From contig DJQB01000002.1 in the NCBI GenBank assembly GCA_002439875.1, forward strand, positions 1 to 64,000: a stretch of DNA of 64,000 bases, in the 5' to 3' direction. This document shows positions 28,101-36,732 of this stretch, in pieces. Numbering within the stretch: position 1 is the first letter of the stretch; every line of letters starts with the position of its first letter. The notes below the pieces were generated by a model. It worked only from the letters and a program-made list of their open reading frames with translations, did no database searches and was not told the DNA's origin. The translations under genes and the position numbers were made by a program. The stretch is from Bacteroidales bacterium UBA6397 (GTDB lineage: Bacteria > Bacteroidota > Bacteroidia > Bacteroidales > UBA932).

Positions 28101-28663
28101 TGAGCCGGAACCCCATCTATTACAACGAGCGCCACTGCGGAACCGTCAGATGTGGAAGAGGCTCCACGGACACGGATGGCCATATCGAGACCTGGCTGAC
28201 CATCAACAGAGGACAACTGGATACCTGGAGCCGCACCCTCGAGTGCGCGGGAGATTGAAGACACACTCTGCGCCTTGATGTTGTCGCCTTTGATTGAAGA
28301 CATCGAACCCGTAAGATCTCTTTTCTTCGCGGTACCATAAGCCACAACGACAACATCGTTGAGGAATTCGGCTTCTTCGGCAAGTGTGACATTGATCACA
28401 TTCCGGCTGCCGACGGAGATTTCCTGAGTCTCGAACCCGATGGATGAGAAGACGAGAACGGCGTTTGACTTGAGTCCGGAGAGGCTGTAGTTACCGTCGA
28501 TGTCTGTCATTGTGCCATTGGTGGTTCCCTTGATGAGAACGCTGGCACCGACCAGAGGTTCACCAGCCTTGTCCGTGACCTTTCCGGACACGGAGGACTG
28601 GGCGAATGCTTGCGCTCCAAATGTCAGAAGCACAAGCATGATCGTGATTAATCGTTTACCCAT
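25106..28663 (-). CDS. SusC-family TonB-dependent outer-membrane transporter
   Basis: This 1185-residue receptor has a signal peptide (cleavage near QAFAQ), a carboxypeptidase-regulatory-like domain (SVSGKVTDKAGEPLVGASVLIKG), a TonB box region and a plug with the SusC signature SDIESISVLKDAASTALYGS then RGANGVILINTKKG near residue 210. A 22-strand barrel follows, ending with Phe (SLGANITF). It imports oligosaccharides with the adjacent SusD. The promoter at 28787-28817 leaves a leader of about 120 nt containing an AT-rich palindrome. Substrate is not evident; nearby GH31, GH3 and GH92 suggest alpha-xylosyl, beta-glucosyl or alpha-mannosyl residues. Confidence 0.95.
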   Translation of the reverse strand: MGKRLITIMLVLLTFGAQAFAQSSVSGKVTDKAGEPLVGASVLIKGTTNGTMTDIDGNYSLSGLKSNAVLVFSSIGFETQEISVGSRNVINVTLAEEAEFLNDVVVVAYGTAKKRDLTGSMSSIKGDNIKAQSVSSISRALEGAAPGIQLSSVDGQPGLDMAIRVRGASSTSDGSAVALVVIDGVPAQTSNPLSTINPSDIESISVLKDAASTALYGSRGANGVILINTKKGSEGKTQVTFDSRIGWNSVGQFNMSNMTEASDIYEYAWLSIYNSYRYGVDGTGRPGVDKDGIPYTNFQNPNHTHEEAAEFASQHLFNYVNSETNFQRNSLNNALVYDVPGARYVFSGGTGNSRSSTMMDAYLVNTNGKLNPDAKYFLPKDSKYSSLFETSFRQEYNASLKGGTEKLNYFASLGYTSDPSYIPTSSFERYNGRVSVNAQPLKWLKFGSNIGYTRTTTNEMATRWGRNAGSAGGNVFRYVNGTSSLISIYMLDENHNYVYDSEGNRLENVTNKTETYSPLGPTTGNAFGKGVNSEFDKNKNETVRNIFTTRSYAQVFLTKDLNLLVNFGYDSDNTDYLRYRAAGTYNGGLNGGLNKTLTNRFVLNNQTLLNYSHDFRSGHHVDALLGHEWNHDKYHSVLYASGYELIPGWISGGNFIGRYTNGGTTLSGSPSWSQYEVNMESYIGRVNYNYNEKYYLSASVRRDGSSKFMNNKWGTFGSVGASWVISREGFMSATSSWLDFLKVRGSYGVLGNSNGIGSYTNHTWSYSATSYQQTTNGTGIPAGYKLSSGSLVNDQLTWEKNKEFDLGLDFGVLGRRINGSVDFYNHVTPNAFYSANYSALAGSGSETLQQNAAVLRNRGLEIELSFDIIRTDDMTLNFTTNGTHYRTTLIEVPEENIPDNTNLDLPQGTWQAGVGSFSASGAGGASIGYLRGEGRDWYNIYLYKYAGVDKESGLPMYWHRVTNADLGLNDDGTARSAGYDHNGRYKDLKPGENVKTLVSSDASLYEMGSATPDWIGGFNINFRYKNFDISTQFAYQLGGKFFSTEYGNGLYDSGYVSAVSEQKSTDLIGNTFTEGNTSAYFPMQWWNTDYYNGSTFGSWKYTDMALFSASYLKCKNITIGYTLPKKILDAIKASTIRVYASADNLFYVSAKKGVDPSMSILGGFEVGQYVYPSMRTISLGANITF

Positions 28664-28720
28664 AAACTGTTTTTAATAATGGTTTTATGATTTTGTTAAA
28701 CGTCCGGTTTAATAAAATAG

Positions 28721-28741
28721 TTTAATTGATTATCAATTAAA
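28721..28741. repeat. Perfect 21-bp AT-rich palindrome in the susC leader
   Basis: TTTAATTGAT, one central base, then ATCAATTAAA: 10-bp arms centred at 28731, lying between the promoter and the susC start. It could be an operator or a leader hairpin. The adjacent sequence AATTAAACTAT recurs in the leader of the second susC near 31573-31583. Confidence 0.5.
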
Positions 28742-28786
28742 CAGAGTGAACGACATATGATGTCATTGTCATAATGATGACATTCG

Positions 28787-28817
28787 CAAAAATATAGTAA
28801 CACGCCCAAATTTCAAG
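28787..28817 (-). promoter_or_regulatory. Promoter of the first SusC/SusD operon
   Basis: On the minus strand CTTG (28817-28814), 19 bp, then TATTTTTG (28794-28787) fits the Bacteroidota -33/-7 pattern with exact spacing. The predicted leader is about 120 nt. The second susC promoter has the same -7 sequence and leader length. Confidence 0.65.
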
Positions 28818-28992
28818 TGAATATTTGATAAAATCACTTCAAAATTTGATTGCCGCAATCCTTTTCGCACAATCGCGCAACCCATTGGGCGAGCAAATCT
28901 CAATGGTGCTGTTTTATAATTAATCTGGAAATGATGAATGTCCTGAACCGGACGTTCGCCAAAACGCAAGTCTAGCTTGGACATACGGCTCC

Positions 28993-29044
28993 ATAATAGC
29001 GAGGTCCTTTTAGTCAATATCGGCTAAAAGGACCTCGCTATTAT
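28993..29044 (-). terminator. Long hairpin terminator after GH92
   Basis: A perfect 21-bp stem (28993-29013 with 29024-29044) and a 10-nt loop TCAATATCGG stand about 33 bp after the GH92 stop. It isolates GH92 from the SusC promoter region. The remaining sequence between 28664 and 29077 holds the promoter, the palindrome at 28721 and an 11-bp inverted pair AACGTCCGGTT (28699-28709 and 28946-28956). Confidence 0.7.
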
Positions 29045-29077
29045 TATTGATAGACAAATTTATTCTCTGTTCGGGAG

Positions 29078-31423
29078 CTACTTCACCTCTTTAGCGGAAA
29101 GCGAGTACGGTTTGTCATCCGGTTTCTGGCCTCTGGACTTGTTTGGCTTGGATGCCATCACGTACTCTATAGTTCCGCCCTGGAGGAGGTCATCGTGGGT
29201 GATGTAGAGTTTCTTGCACTCGACTCCGTCGCGCAGGACCTTCTTCACATAGCGGTTCACATCGCTCACACCGTCAGCCTTCACCTCAAGGGTCTTCCCG
29301 TTCGGGAGCGCGATCCTCGCGTACGGAAGGTAGGGGGCTCCGAACACATACTGGTCGCTGCCAGGGCAGACAGGATAGAATCCAAGCACGCTGAATATGT
29401 ACCATGCTGACATCTGGCCGCAGTCATCGTTTCCGCCCAGTCCGTGAATCTCAGGACGGTACATCCTGTTGATGATTTCCCTCATCCAGTACTGTGTCTT
29501 CCAAGGTTGGCTCGTCCAGGCGTATAGATAAGGAATATGATGGCTCGGCTCGTTGCCGTGAACGTAGCCACCGATCAGGCAGTCCTTCGTGACGTCCTCG
29601 TTAGTGGCGTAGGCATATTCAGGAAGATCATGGTAGAAGAGCTCGTCCAGGGCGGTGACGAACTTCTTCTCGCCTCCCATCAGCTCCATCACGCCGTACA
29701 CATCCTGAGGGGCGTGGAACGAGAAGTTCAGCGAGTTGCCCTCGATGAAGCCCTCGCCCATGGTCTGCATGATGTCGAAGTCTTTCTTGAAGGTCCCATC
29801 GGCGTACTTCGGGCGAGCGAATCCAAGTTCGGTGTCGAACACATTCCTGTAATATTGCGCGCGTGCTAGATATTCATTGGCGACCTTCTCGTTGCCAGCA
29901 AGTCTGGCGGTGTGCCAGATGGTCCAGTCGTCGTAGGAATATTCCAACGTGTTGCTGGCAGCGGTGGAGATCTTGTCGTAAGGCACGTAGCCGAGTCTCA
30001 TGTAGTCTCCAAGTCCTGCGTACCAGTTTGCCTTCGAGGTGGTCACCATCGCCTCAAGAGCCCTGTCGCGGTCAATGCCCAAACCTTTGGTGATGGCGTC
30101 GGCGAGCACCGGCACGGAGTGGTAGCCGCTCATGCACCAGTTCTCGTTGGCGCAGTGGCTCCAGACCGGCAGGAAGTGAAGCACGTTCTGGTCATAGTGT
30201 GCCAGCATCGACTCCACCATATCCCTGTCGCGGTCCGGCTTGAACAGCGCCAGGAACGGATGCTCGGCCCGGTAGGTGTCCCACAGGGAGAACACGGTGT
30301 AGTTCGTGAAGCCGTCCGCCTGATGGATCTCGTGGTCTAGGCCTCTGTACTTTCCGTCCACGTCCATATAGACTGACGGATTGATCATCGTGTGGTAGAG
30401 GGAAGTGTAGAACATCTTCTTCTCGTCCTCCGTTCCCTGGACCTCGATCTGGGAGAGCTCCTTTTCCCAGGCCGAAGCGGCCTGGGCGGCGATCTGGCCG
30501 AAAGACTTTCCGGAAGCCTCCGCCGCAAGGTTCTTAAGCGCACCCTCGGCTCCTGTAGCCGAAAGGGCAACCTTCACGGTCAGCTCTGGATTCTTGGACG
30601 TGGCGAACTTGAACCATGCCACCAGCTTGCGCCCGGCCATCGCGGGGAAGTTGTGGTACTGGTCGAATTTGCTCCAGCCACCTTTATAGTTTATCTTCCC
30701 GCGATCCGCGTAACCATATTCAGTGACAGGCTGCGAGAAGGATATCGCGAAGTAGGTGTAGTTGGTGCGCGCCCAGCCGTTCGTGATGCGGTAACCGGTC
30801 AGAAGTGTGTCGTTCCGCACCTGCACCTCCGCCCAGAGAGTCTTGCCGTCGTAGTTGTAGATTCCGTGGATTAGGTCCAGAATCACCTGGCCGTCAACGC
30901 CTTTAGGGAAAGAATATTCATGGACTCCGACTCTGGTGGTGGCGGTCAGACGGGCCTTTACACCGTAGTCGTCCAGCGTCACCTCGTAGTAACCCGCCGA
31001 GGCTTTCTCCGTGTCGTGCGAGAAACGGCTGCGGTAGCCGCTGTCCGGGTTGTCGCTTGTGCCGGGATTCAGTTTCAGCGCTCCGGTGGTCGGCATCAGC
31101 AGGATGTCGCCAAGGTCAGAGTGTCCCGTGCCGCTGAAATGCGTGTGGCTGAATCCTACGATCGTAGGGTCGGAATAGCGGTAGCCGGCGCAATATTCAT
31201 AGACACGCGGCTGGTATTTCCCGTTCACGTTGTGAGGGATAGTGTCCGTGTCAGGGCTCAGCTGAACCCCGCCGAAAGGCACGCACGCCCCTGGAAAAGT
31301 GTGTCCCATTCCGTCGGTCCCGATGAAAGGATCGACATAACTTGCCTTGGTGCTAGGCTGCTGCGCGGCTGCTCCGACGCAGAGAAGCAGGGATAGCCCT
31401 GCGCAAAACAGATTGATATTCAT
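29078..31423 (-). CDS. GH92 alpha-mannosidase
   Basis: Secreted 781-residue GH92 enzyme (signal peptide ending VGAAAQ). The N-terminal beta-sandwich begins YVDPFIGTDGMGHTFPGA and contains GFSHTHFSGTG. The (alpha/alpha)6 domain carries TVFSLWDTYRAEHP, the acid motif VHGNEPSHHIPYLY near residue 622 and the base motif GLGGNDDCGQMSAWYIF near residue 664, all characteristic and intact. GH92 enzymes are calcium-dependent exo-alpha-mannosidases acting on mannans or N-glycans. The gene is divergent from the second susC. A TATATTTG (31428-31435, minus) lies only 4 bp before the ATG, so any transcript from it would be nearly leaderless. Confidence 0.93.
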   Translation of the reverse strand: MNINLFCAGLSLLLCVGAAAQQPSTKASYVDPFIGTDGMGHTFPGACVPFGGVQLSPDTDTIPHNVNGKYQPRVYEYCAGYRYSDPTIVGFSHTHFSGTGHSDLGDILLMPTTGALKLNPGTSDNPDSGYRSRFSHDTEKASAGYYEVTLDDYGVKARLTATTRVGVHEYSFPKGVDGQVILDLIHGIYNYDGKTLWAEVQVRNDTLLTGYRITNGWARTNYTYFAISFSQPVTEYGYADRGKINYKGGWSKFDQYHNFPAMAGRKLVAWFKFATSKNPELTVKVALSATGAEGALKNLAAEASGKSFGQIAAQAASAWEKELSQIEVQGTEDEKKMFYTSLYHTMINPSVYMDVDGKYRGLDHEIHQADGFTNYTVFSLWDTYRAEHPFLALFKPDRDRDMVESMLAHYDQNVLHFLPVWSHCANENWCMSGYHSVPVLADAITKGLGIDRDRALEAMVTTSKANWYAGLGDYMRLGYVPYDKISTAASNTLEYSYDDWTIWHTARLAGNEKVANEYLARAQYYRNVFDTELGFARPKYADGTFKKDFDIMQTMGEGFIEGNSLNFSFHAPQDVYGVMELMGGEKKFVTALDELFYHDLPEYAYATNEDVTKDCLIGGYVHGNEPSHHIPYLYAWTSQPWKTQYWMREIINRMYRPEIHGLGGNDDCGQMSAWYIFSVLGFYPVCPGSDQYVFGAPYLPYARIALPNGKTLEVKADGVSDVNRYVKKVLRDGVECKKLYITHDDLLQGGTIEYVMASKPNKSRGQKPDDKPYSLSAKEVK

Positions 31424-31444
31424 GCGTCAAATATACATAAATCT

Positions 31445-31475
31445 ATTGTTTTTTCTGAAAAAGTCTCTATTTTTG
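31445..31475 (+). promoter_or_regulatory. Promoter of the second SusC/SusD locus
   Basis: ATTG (31445-31448), exactly 19 bp, then TATTTTTG (31468-31475). Start codon at 31603, so a leader of about 120 nt, very AT-rich near the start codon as is usual for translation initiation in this phylum. Confidence 0.65.
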
Positions 31476-31602
31476 TCTAATTCAACCCTATAGGTGTGGT
31501 TTTCTGTGAGTCTGTTAAAACGATTTGTGGGTAGGATTGAAATAGTATTTAAAGTAAAGAAATATAACACTTTAATTAAACTATAAATTTTAAAAAACGT
31601 TT

Positions 31603-34600
31603 ATGTCTTTCAAAAAGATCGCATTGTCGCTAGCGCTCATCTTTGCATCCGTGATGGCAGTGGCCCAGACCAAGACCATCAAGGGTGTGATCTATGAAGA
31701 GGAGACGGGCGAGCCTATGCCGGGAGCTACGGTCTCCGTTGAAGGTACGACACGAGGTGTCATGACAGACCTTGACGGAACATTTGAACTCACCGGTGTC
31801 AAACCGACCGACAAGCTGAAGTTCGAGTGTCTCGGTAAAGAGACTCAGATCATTCAGGCCGGTTCTCAGACAAACTTCATTGTAAAGCTGAAAAACGCAG
31901 CCAACGAACTTGACGGGGTGACTTTGGTCGCCTTTGGTAAACAGAGAAAAGAGAGCGTCATCGGCTCCATCTCCACAGTCGATGTCAAGACACTCAAGGT
32001 GCCTTCCAGCAACCTCACTACCGCATTGGCAGGCAACGTGGCCGGTGTGATCGCCTACCAGCGTACCGGTGAGCCGGGCCAGGACAACGCCGACTTCTTC
32101 GTGCGTGGTATCACCACTTTCGGTGCGAACACCAGCCCTCTCATCCTCATCGACAACATCGAGCTGACCTCGACCGACCTCGCCCGCCTTCAGCCGGACG
32201 ACATCGAGAGCTTCTCAATCATGAAGGATGCCACGGCGACAGCCCTCTACGGAGCCCGCGGAGCCAACGGCGTCATCTTCGTGACCACAAAGCGCGGCCA
32301 GGAGGGCCCGGCGAAGATCTTCGCCCGTGTCGAGACATCCATCTCCACACCTACCGACGTGGTTGAGCTCGCTGACCCTGTGACCTACATGAAATCCTAC
32401 AATGAGGCGATCTCTACTCGTGACCCTCTTGGTGACCTTAAGTACAGTTACGACAAGATTGAACAAACTGGAAAACCGGGTGCCAACCGTCTCATCTATC
32501 CTGCCAACGACTGGTATGATATGCTTTTCAAGGATTTTGCCACAAGCTATCGCGCAAACGTTTCAGCGCATGGTGGAGGCAAGGTTGCGACCTACTATGT
32601 GTCCGGTGCCTACACCGAGGACACGGGTATTTTGAAGGTCGATAAGAGAAACAGCTTCAACAACAACATCGATGACAAGAACTACACCCTCCGCTCCAAT
32701 GTGGACATCAACGTCACCCCGACCACGAAGCTGGCGGTCCGCCTGACCGGCAACTTCCGCGACTACCAGGGACCTCTGAACGGAGGTAGTGATGTTTACC
32801 GTCAGGTCATGCACTCCGATCCGGTGCTCTTCCCGGCCTACTACCCGGTGGACGATGAGCACGTTGGCATCCAGCACATCATGTTCGGTAACTATGAGGA
32901 CGGCTCTTACATCAACCCGTACGCCAACCTCGTCAAGGGTTACAAGAACTACCAGCGCTCCCAGATGATCGCCGCGGTCGAACTCAATCAAGACCTCAAG
33001 TTCATCACAAAGGGACTCAGCTTCATGACATTGTTCAACCTCACGAGGTTGTCCGAATTTACTGTGAACCGTCAGTTCAACCCTTACTGGTACACATTGG
33101 ACAGGTATGACTCCTACACCGGAGAGTACCATGTGAGGAGAATCAATGAGAACGGTACCGACTACCTGACTTACAAGGAGAGCGGCAAGACGGTGAAGAA
33201 CACGATGTACTCCGAGACCCGCCTGAACTACAACCGTTCATTCGGCAAGCATGATGTGACCGGCCTTCTGGTGCTCACGGCAAGCGAGTCTTTGACCGCC
33301 AATGCCGGATCCCTCCAGCTGTCCCTGCCTTCACGCAACGCCGGACTCTCCGGACGTTTCACCTACGGCTTCGACAAGAGGTATTTCATTGAATATAACT
33401 TCGGCTACAACGGCTCCGAACGTTTCCACAAGTCCCACCGCTGGGGATTCTTCCCTTCAGCCGGTCTGGCGTGGATGGCATCCAATGAAAAGTGGTTCAA
33501 GCCATTTACCAAAGTCGTCAACAACCTAAAGCTCCGTTACTCCTACGGACTTGTCGGCAACGACAACATCGGAAATGCAAAGAATAGGTTCTATTATCTC
33601 TCCGAGATGAACATGAACAGCACTAGCAAATCCGCTTCATTCGGTGAGCTCAGAGATGTCACCTACACCGGAATAGATGTCGTGCGTTATGCCAACGAGG
33701 CGATCACTTGGGAAAAGTCCTACAAGACAAACTATGCGCTTGAACTTGGCCTCTTCAAGAAACTCGACATCATAGCTGAATATTTCACCGAGCGTCGCTC
33801 CGACATATTCATGCAGCGTGCCGACATTCCGAACACGATGGGACTTCAGGCTTCGGTCTATGGCAACATCGGTCAGGCCAGAGCCAAAGGTGTTGACATC
33901 CAGGCTGACTACAAACAGGCTTGGGCCAGCGGCCTTTGGGCTTCAGCCAGGGCAAACTTCACCTATTCTACGAGCAAGTACGACATCTACGAGGAGCCAA
34001 CCTACCCGGAGGCCTACCGTCAGCATGCCGGCTACTCCATCAAGCAGACTTGGGGCTACATCGCAGAGCGCCTATTCATTGACGATGAGGATGCTGCCAA
34101 CAGTCCTTCCCAGGCCGCTTTCGGTAGCCAGTACGGTGGTGGTGACATCAAGTACACCGATGTCAACGGAGACGGTGTGATCACCAACGCGGACATGGTG
34201 CCGATTGGCTATCCGACCTCACCTGAGATCATCTACGGATTCGGTGTGTCACTAGGTCACAAGGGCTTTGACTTCTCGGTGTTCTTCCAGGGTCTCGCCC
34301 GCGAATCATTCTGGATCGATGCAACAAGCGCCTACAACACATCCCAGAACAAATACGGAACGGCTCCGTTCGTGAACAACGGCCAGTTGCTTCAGGCCTA
34401 CGCTGACAGCCACTGGAGCGAGGACAACCGCGACATCTACGCCCTTTACCCAAGGTACAGCGCTTACGAGAACTACAACAACACCGCAGTCAGCACTTGG
34501 TGGATGAGGGATGGATCATTCCTTCGTCTCAAGCAGTTGGAATTCGGTTACACTCTACCTCAGAAGTTTACAAACAAGATTCACATCGACAATCTCCGAG

Positions 34601-34731
34601 TCTATTTCCAGGGCAATAACCTCCTGTGCTGGAGCAAGTTCAAGCTTTGGGATCCAGAGCTTGCGGGAGAGGGCTTCAACTACCCGATTCAGAGGACATT
34701 CAACATTGGTGTGAACGTGACCTTCAAATAA
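31603..34731 (+). CDS. SusC-family TonB-dependent transporter, second locus
   Basis: This 1042-residue outer-membrane transporter has a signal peptide (MSFKKIALSLALIFASVMAVAQ), a regulatory-like domain (IKGVIYEEETGEPMPGATVS) and the plug signature DDIESFSIMKDATATALYGA then RGANGVIFVTTKRG near residue 205. The barrel ends in NIGVNVTFK, with a Lys after the usual final Phe. It differs clearly from the 25106 paralogue in length and loops, so a different ligand is likely. It leads a plus-strand run of eight genes, through 48274, that encodes only surface proteins and no glycosidase. Confidence 0.95.
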   Translation: MSFKKIALSLALIFASVMAVAQTKTIKGVIYEEETGEPMPGATVSVEGTTRGVMTDLDGTFELTGVKPTDKLKFECLGKETQIIQAGSQTNFIVKLKNAANELDGVTLVAFGKQRKESVIGSISTVDVKTLKVPSSNLTTALAGNVAGVIAYQRTGEPGQDNADFFVRGITTFGANTSPLILIDNIELTSTDLARLQPDDIESFSIMKDATATALYGARGANGVIFVTTKRGQEGPAKIFARVETSISTPTDVVELADPVTYMKSYNEAISTRDPLGDLKYSYDKIEQTGKPGANRLIYPANDWYDMLFKDFATSYRANVSAHGGGKVATYYVSGAYTEDTGILKVDKRNSFNNNIDDKNYTLRSNVDINVTPTTKLAVRLTGNFRDYQGPLNGGSDVYRQVMHSDPVLFPAYYPVDDEHVGIQHIMFGNYEDGSYINPYANLVKGYKNYQRSQMIAAVELNQDLKFITKGLSFMTLFNLTRLSEFTVNRQFNPYWYTLDRYDSYTGEYHVRRINENGTDYLTYKESGKTVKNTMYSETRLNYNRSFGKHDVTGLLVLTASESLTANAGSLQLSLPSRNAGLSGRFTYGFDKRYFIEYNFGYNGSERFHKSHRWGFFPSAGLAWMASNEKWFKPFTKVVNNLKLRYSYGLVGNDNIGNAKNRFYYLSEMNMNSTSKSASFGELRDVTYTGIDVVRYANEAITWEKSYKTNYALELGLFKKLDIIAEYFTERRSDIFMQRADIPNTMGLQASVYGNIGQARAKGVDIQADYKQAWASGLWASARANFTYSTSKYDIYEEPTYPEAYRQHAGYSIKQTWGYIAERLFIDDEDAANSPSQAAFGSQYGGGDIKYTDVNGDGVITNADMVPIGYPTSPEIIYGFGVSLGHKGFDFSVFFQGLARESFWIDATSAYNTSQNKYGTAPFVNNGQLLQAYADSHWSEDNRDIYALYPRYSAYENYNNTAVSTWWMRDGSFLRLKQLEFGYTLPQKFTNKIHIDNLRVYFQGNNLLCWSKFKLWDPELAGEGFNYPIQRTFNIGVNVTFK

Positions 34732-34740
34732 TCCTTGACT

Positions 34741-36711
34741 ATGAATATGCGCAAGAATATTAATAAATCAATAGCATCCGCGCTCACCGCTGCGGCTCTT
34801 CTGCTCAGCGCCACCGGATGCAACAAGTTCCTTGATGTGGTTCCTGACGATGGTCTGCCTTCTGTCGAGACTGCGTTCAACCTTAGGTCATCGGCCATCA
34901 AGTATTTGGCGACCTGCTACTCCTATATGACTGTCGAGGGTACAATGGGTAGCGACCCTGCGATGTTGGGTAGTGACGAGTACTGGGATCTCTACGGTCG
35001 TACCACTACCAATACCAGTGGACGTGTCCCGTTCACGATGTCCTACATCGCGCGTGGAAACATGACCGCCAACACTGTCTATGCCAATGACTGGGCGAGC
35101 ATGTACGAAGGCATCCGATGCTGCGACATCCTTGTGGACAACATTTCAAGGGTTCCGGACATGGATGAGGAGGAAAAAGCCAAATGGGTGGCGGAGGTGA
35201 CATTCCTCAAGGCTTACTACCACTTCAACCTTGTCCGCAAATGGGGACCGGTTCCTATCATCCGCGAAAGTCTTCCGATTGATTCATCGGTTGACGAGGT
35301 GCGTGTGCATAGGAACAACATCGATGAGTGCTTTGATTTCATCATCGAGCTTCTTGACAAGGCTATGCCGGACCTCCCGGTCATCAATCCTTCTGTTGAG
35401 GAATATGGCCGCATTAACAAGGCAATCTGTGCTGCTTTCAAGGCCAAAGTCGCTGTCTATGCCGCCAGCCCGTTGTTCAACGGTAACTCTGAACAGGCCG
35501 CTCTCGTTGACACCGACGGAACCACGAGGCTCTTCCCGGAGAAGACTGATGACGAGAAACTTGCCCGTTGGACGGCAGCGATGGAAGCTTGCCGCGAGGC
35601 TATTACTATCTCTGAGGAAGCGAATATCTCCCTCTATAAGGGTGATGACATCACCTATCGTATGACAGATTCCCTCAAGACAACCTTGACCCTTCGCAAC
35701 GCGTTCAACCAGAAATGGAACAGCGAGCTTATCTGGGGCAACACCCAGTCTCCGAGCGGGAGCATGAACATTTACCATAGGCTCTGCATGCCGATCCTCA
35801 ATGGGTACACCGACATGCTCGGAGGCTACATATTCATTGGAGTTCCGCTCAAAATCGCCGAGCAGTTCTACACCGTGCACGGACTGCCAATAGCCAACGA
35901 TTCCGAGTGGGCCAACATCAACCCGATGGATCTTCGTGTCGGTGACGACCAGCATGCCTATTACATCTGCAAGGGCTACACCACTATCAAACTCAACTTC
36001 GACCGCGAGCCTCGCTACTACGCCTCCCTTGGATTCGATGGTGGCAACTGGCTCGGACAACTTGGCAACTACAACGACCTCCAGCCTGAGGATGTTCACT
36101 ACGTGGCTTGCCGTGTGGGTGGTGTCCATGCCAAGAGAGGCAACCAGACCGGACCTGTGACCGGATTCTTCCCGAAGAAGCATTTCCCGATCCAGGCTAC
36201 TTGGACGGGTAACAACTCTTTTACCGGAACGTCTGCGACTTGGTACCCTTGGCCGATGATCCGTTTGGCAGACCTCTATCTTCTTTACGCTGAGGCAATC
36301 AATGAGGCCGAAGGTCCTAACGGAGCGCATAGCGATGATCTGTTCAAGTACATCAACGCCGTGCGCGAGCGCGCAAAGATTCCGGATGTGAAGACATCCT
36401 GGGACACCTACAGCAACAGCCCTGGTTACTACAACACCAAAGTCGGAATGCGTGCGATCATTCACCGCGAGCGTCTGAACGAACTTGCGTTTGAAAGCCA
36501 GAGGTTCTGGGACATCCGCAGATGGAAAGAGGCGCCTGCCGAGTACCAGAAAGGAATTTACGGTTTCGACATCACAGCAAAGAACCCGGAGGACTACTAT
36601 GTCAAGAAGTTCGTCTATGAGCAGAAGTTCGGTCTCAAGGACTATTTCTGGCCAATCTCCACTTACAACATCGAAATCAATCCTAACCTCGTTCAGAACA
36701 TCGGTTGGTAA
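34741..36711 (+). CDS. SusD-family lipoprotein, second locus
   Basis: RagB/SusD-type protein of 656 residues. The lipobox is LLLSATGC, followed by the canonical NKFLDVVPDDGL. TPR region: WVAEVTFLKAYYHFNLVRKWG and INKAICAAFKAKVAVYAASPLF. The C-terminal conserved segment MIRLADLYLLYAEAINEA precedes RAIIHRERLNELAFESQRFWDIRRWKE-type sequence, fully typical. The ATG at 34741 is preferred over a TTG six bases earlier. It starts 9 bp after the SusC stop and should form the transporter lid. It is longer than most SusD proteins because of insertions around residues 330-450. Confidence 0.93.
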   Translation: MNMRKNINKSIASALTAAALLLSATGCNKFLDVVPDDGLPSVETAFNLRSSAIKYLATCYSYMTVEGTMGSDPAMLGSDEYWDLYGRTTTNTSGRVPFTMSYIARGNMTANTVYANDWASMYEGIRCCDILVDNISRVPDMDEEEKAKWVAEVTFLKAYYHFNLVRKWGPVPIIRESLPIDSSVDEVRVHRNNIDECFDFIIELLDKAMPDLPVINPSVEEYGRINKAICAAFKAKVAVYAASPLFNGNSEQAALVDTDGTTRLFPEKTDDEKLARWTAAMEACREAITISEEANISLYKGDDITYRMTDSLKTTLTLRNAFNQKWNSELIWGNTQSPSGSMNIYHRLCMPILNGYTDMLGGYIFIGVPLKIAEQFYTVHGLPIANDSEWANINPMDLRVGDDQHAYYICKGYTTIKLNFDREPRYYASLGFDGGNWLGQLGNYNDLQPEDVHYVACRVGGVHAKRGNQTGPVTGFFPKKHFPIQATWTGNNSFTGTSATWYPWPMIRLADLYLLYAEAINEAEGPNGAHSDDLFKYINAVRERAKIPDVKTSWDTYSNSPGYYNTKVGMRAIIHRERLNELAFESQRFWDIRRWKEAPAEYQKGIYGFDITAKNPEDYYVKKFVYEQKFGLKDYFWPISTYNIEINPNLVQNIGW

Positions 36712-36732
36712 CAGTTAAGAGAAACATTACAA

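Noticed and set aside
28699..28956. 11-bp inverted pair AACGTCCGGTT flanking the susC promoter as an invertible promoter
   Set aside because: Arms are short, no recombinase gene is near, and the promoter inside is already oriented correctly; a chance pair cannot be excluded.
31428..31435. TATATTTG as the promoter of GH92
   Set aside because: It is only 4 bp from the start codon with no -33 box; kept as a note, not as a feature.
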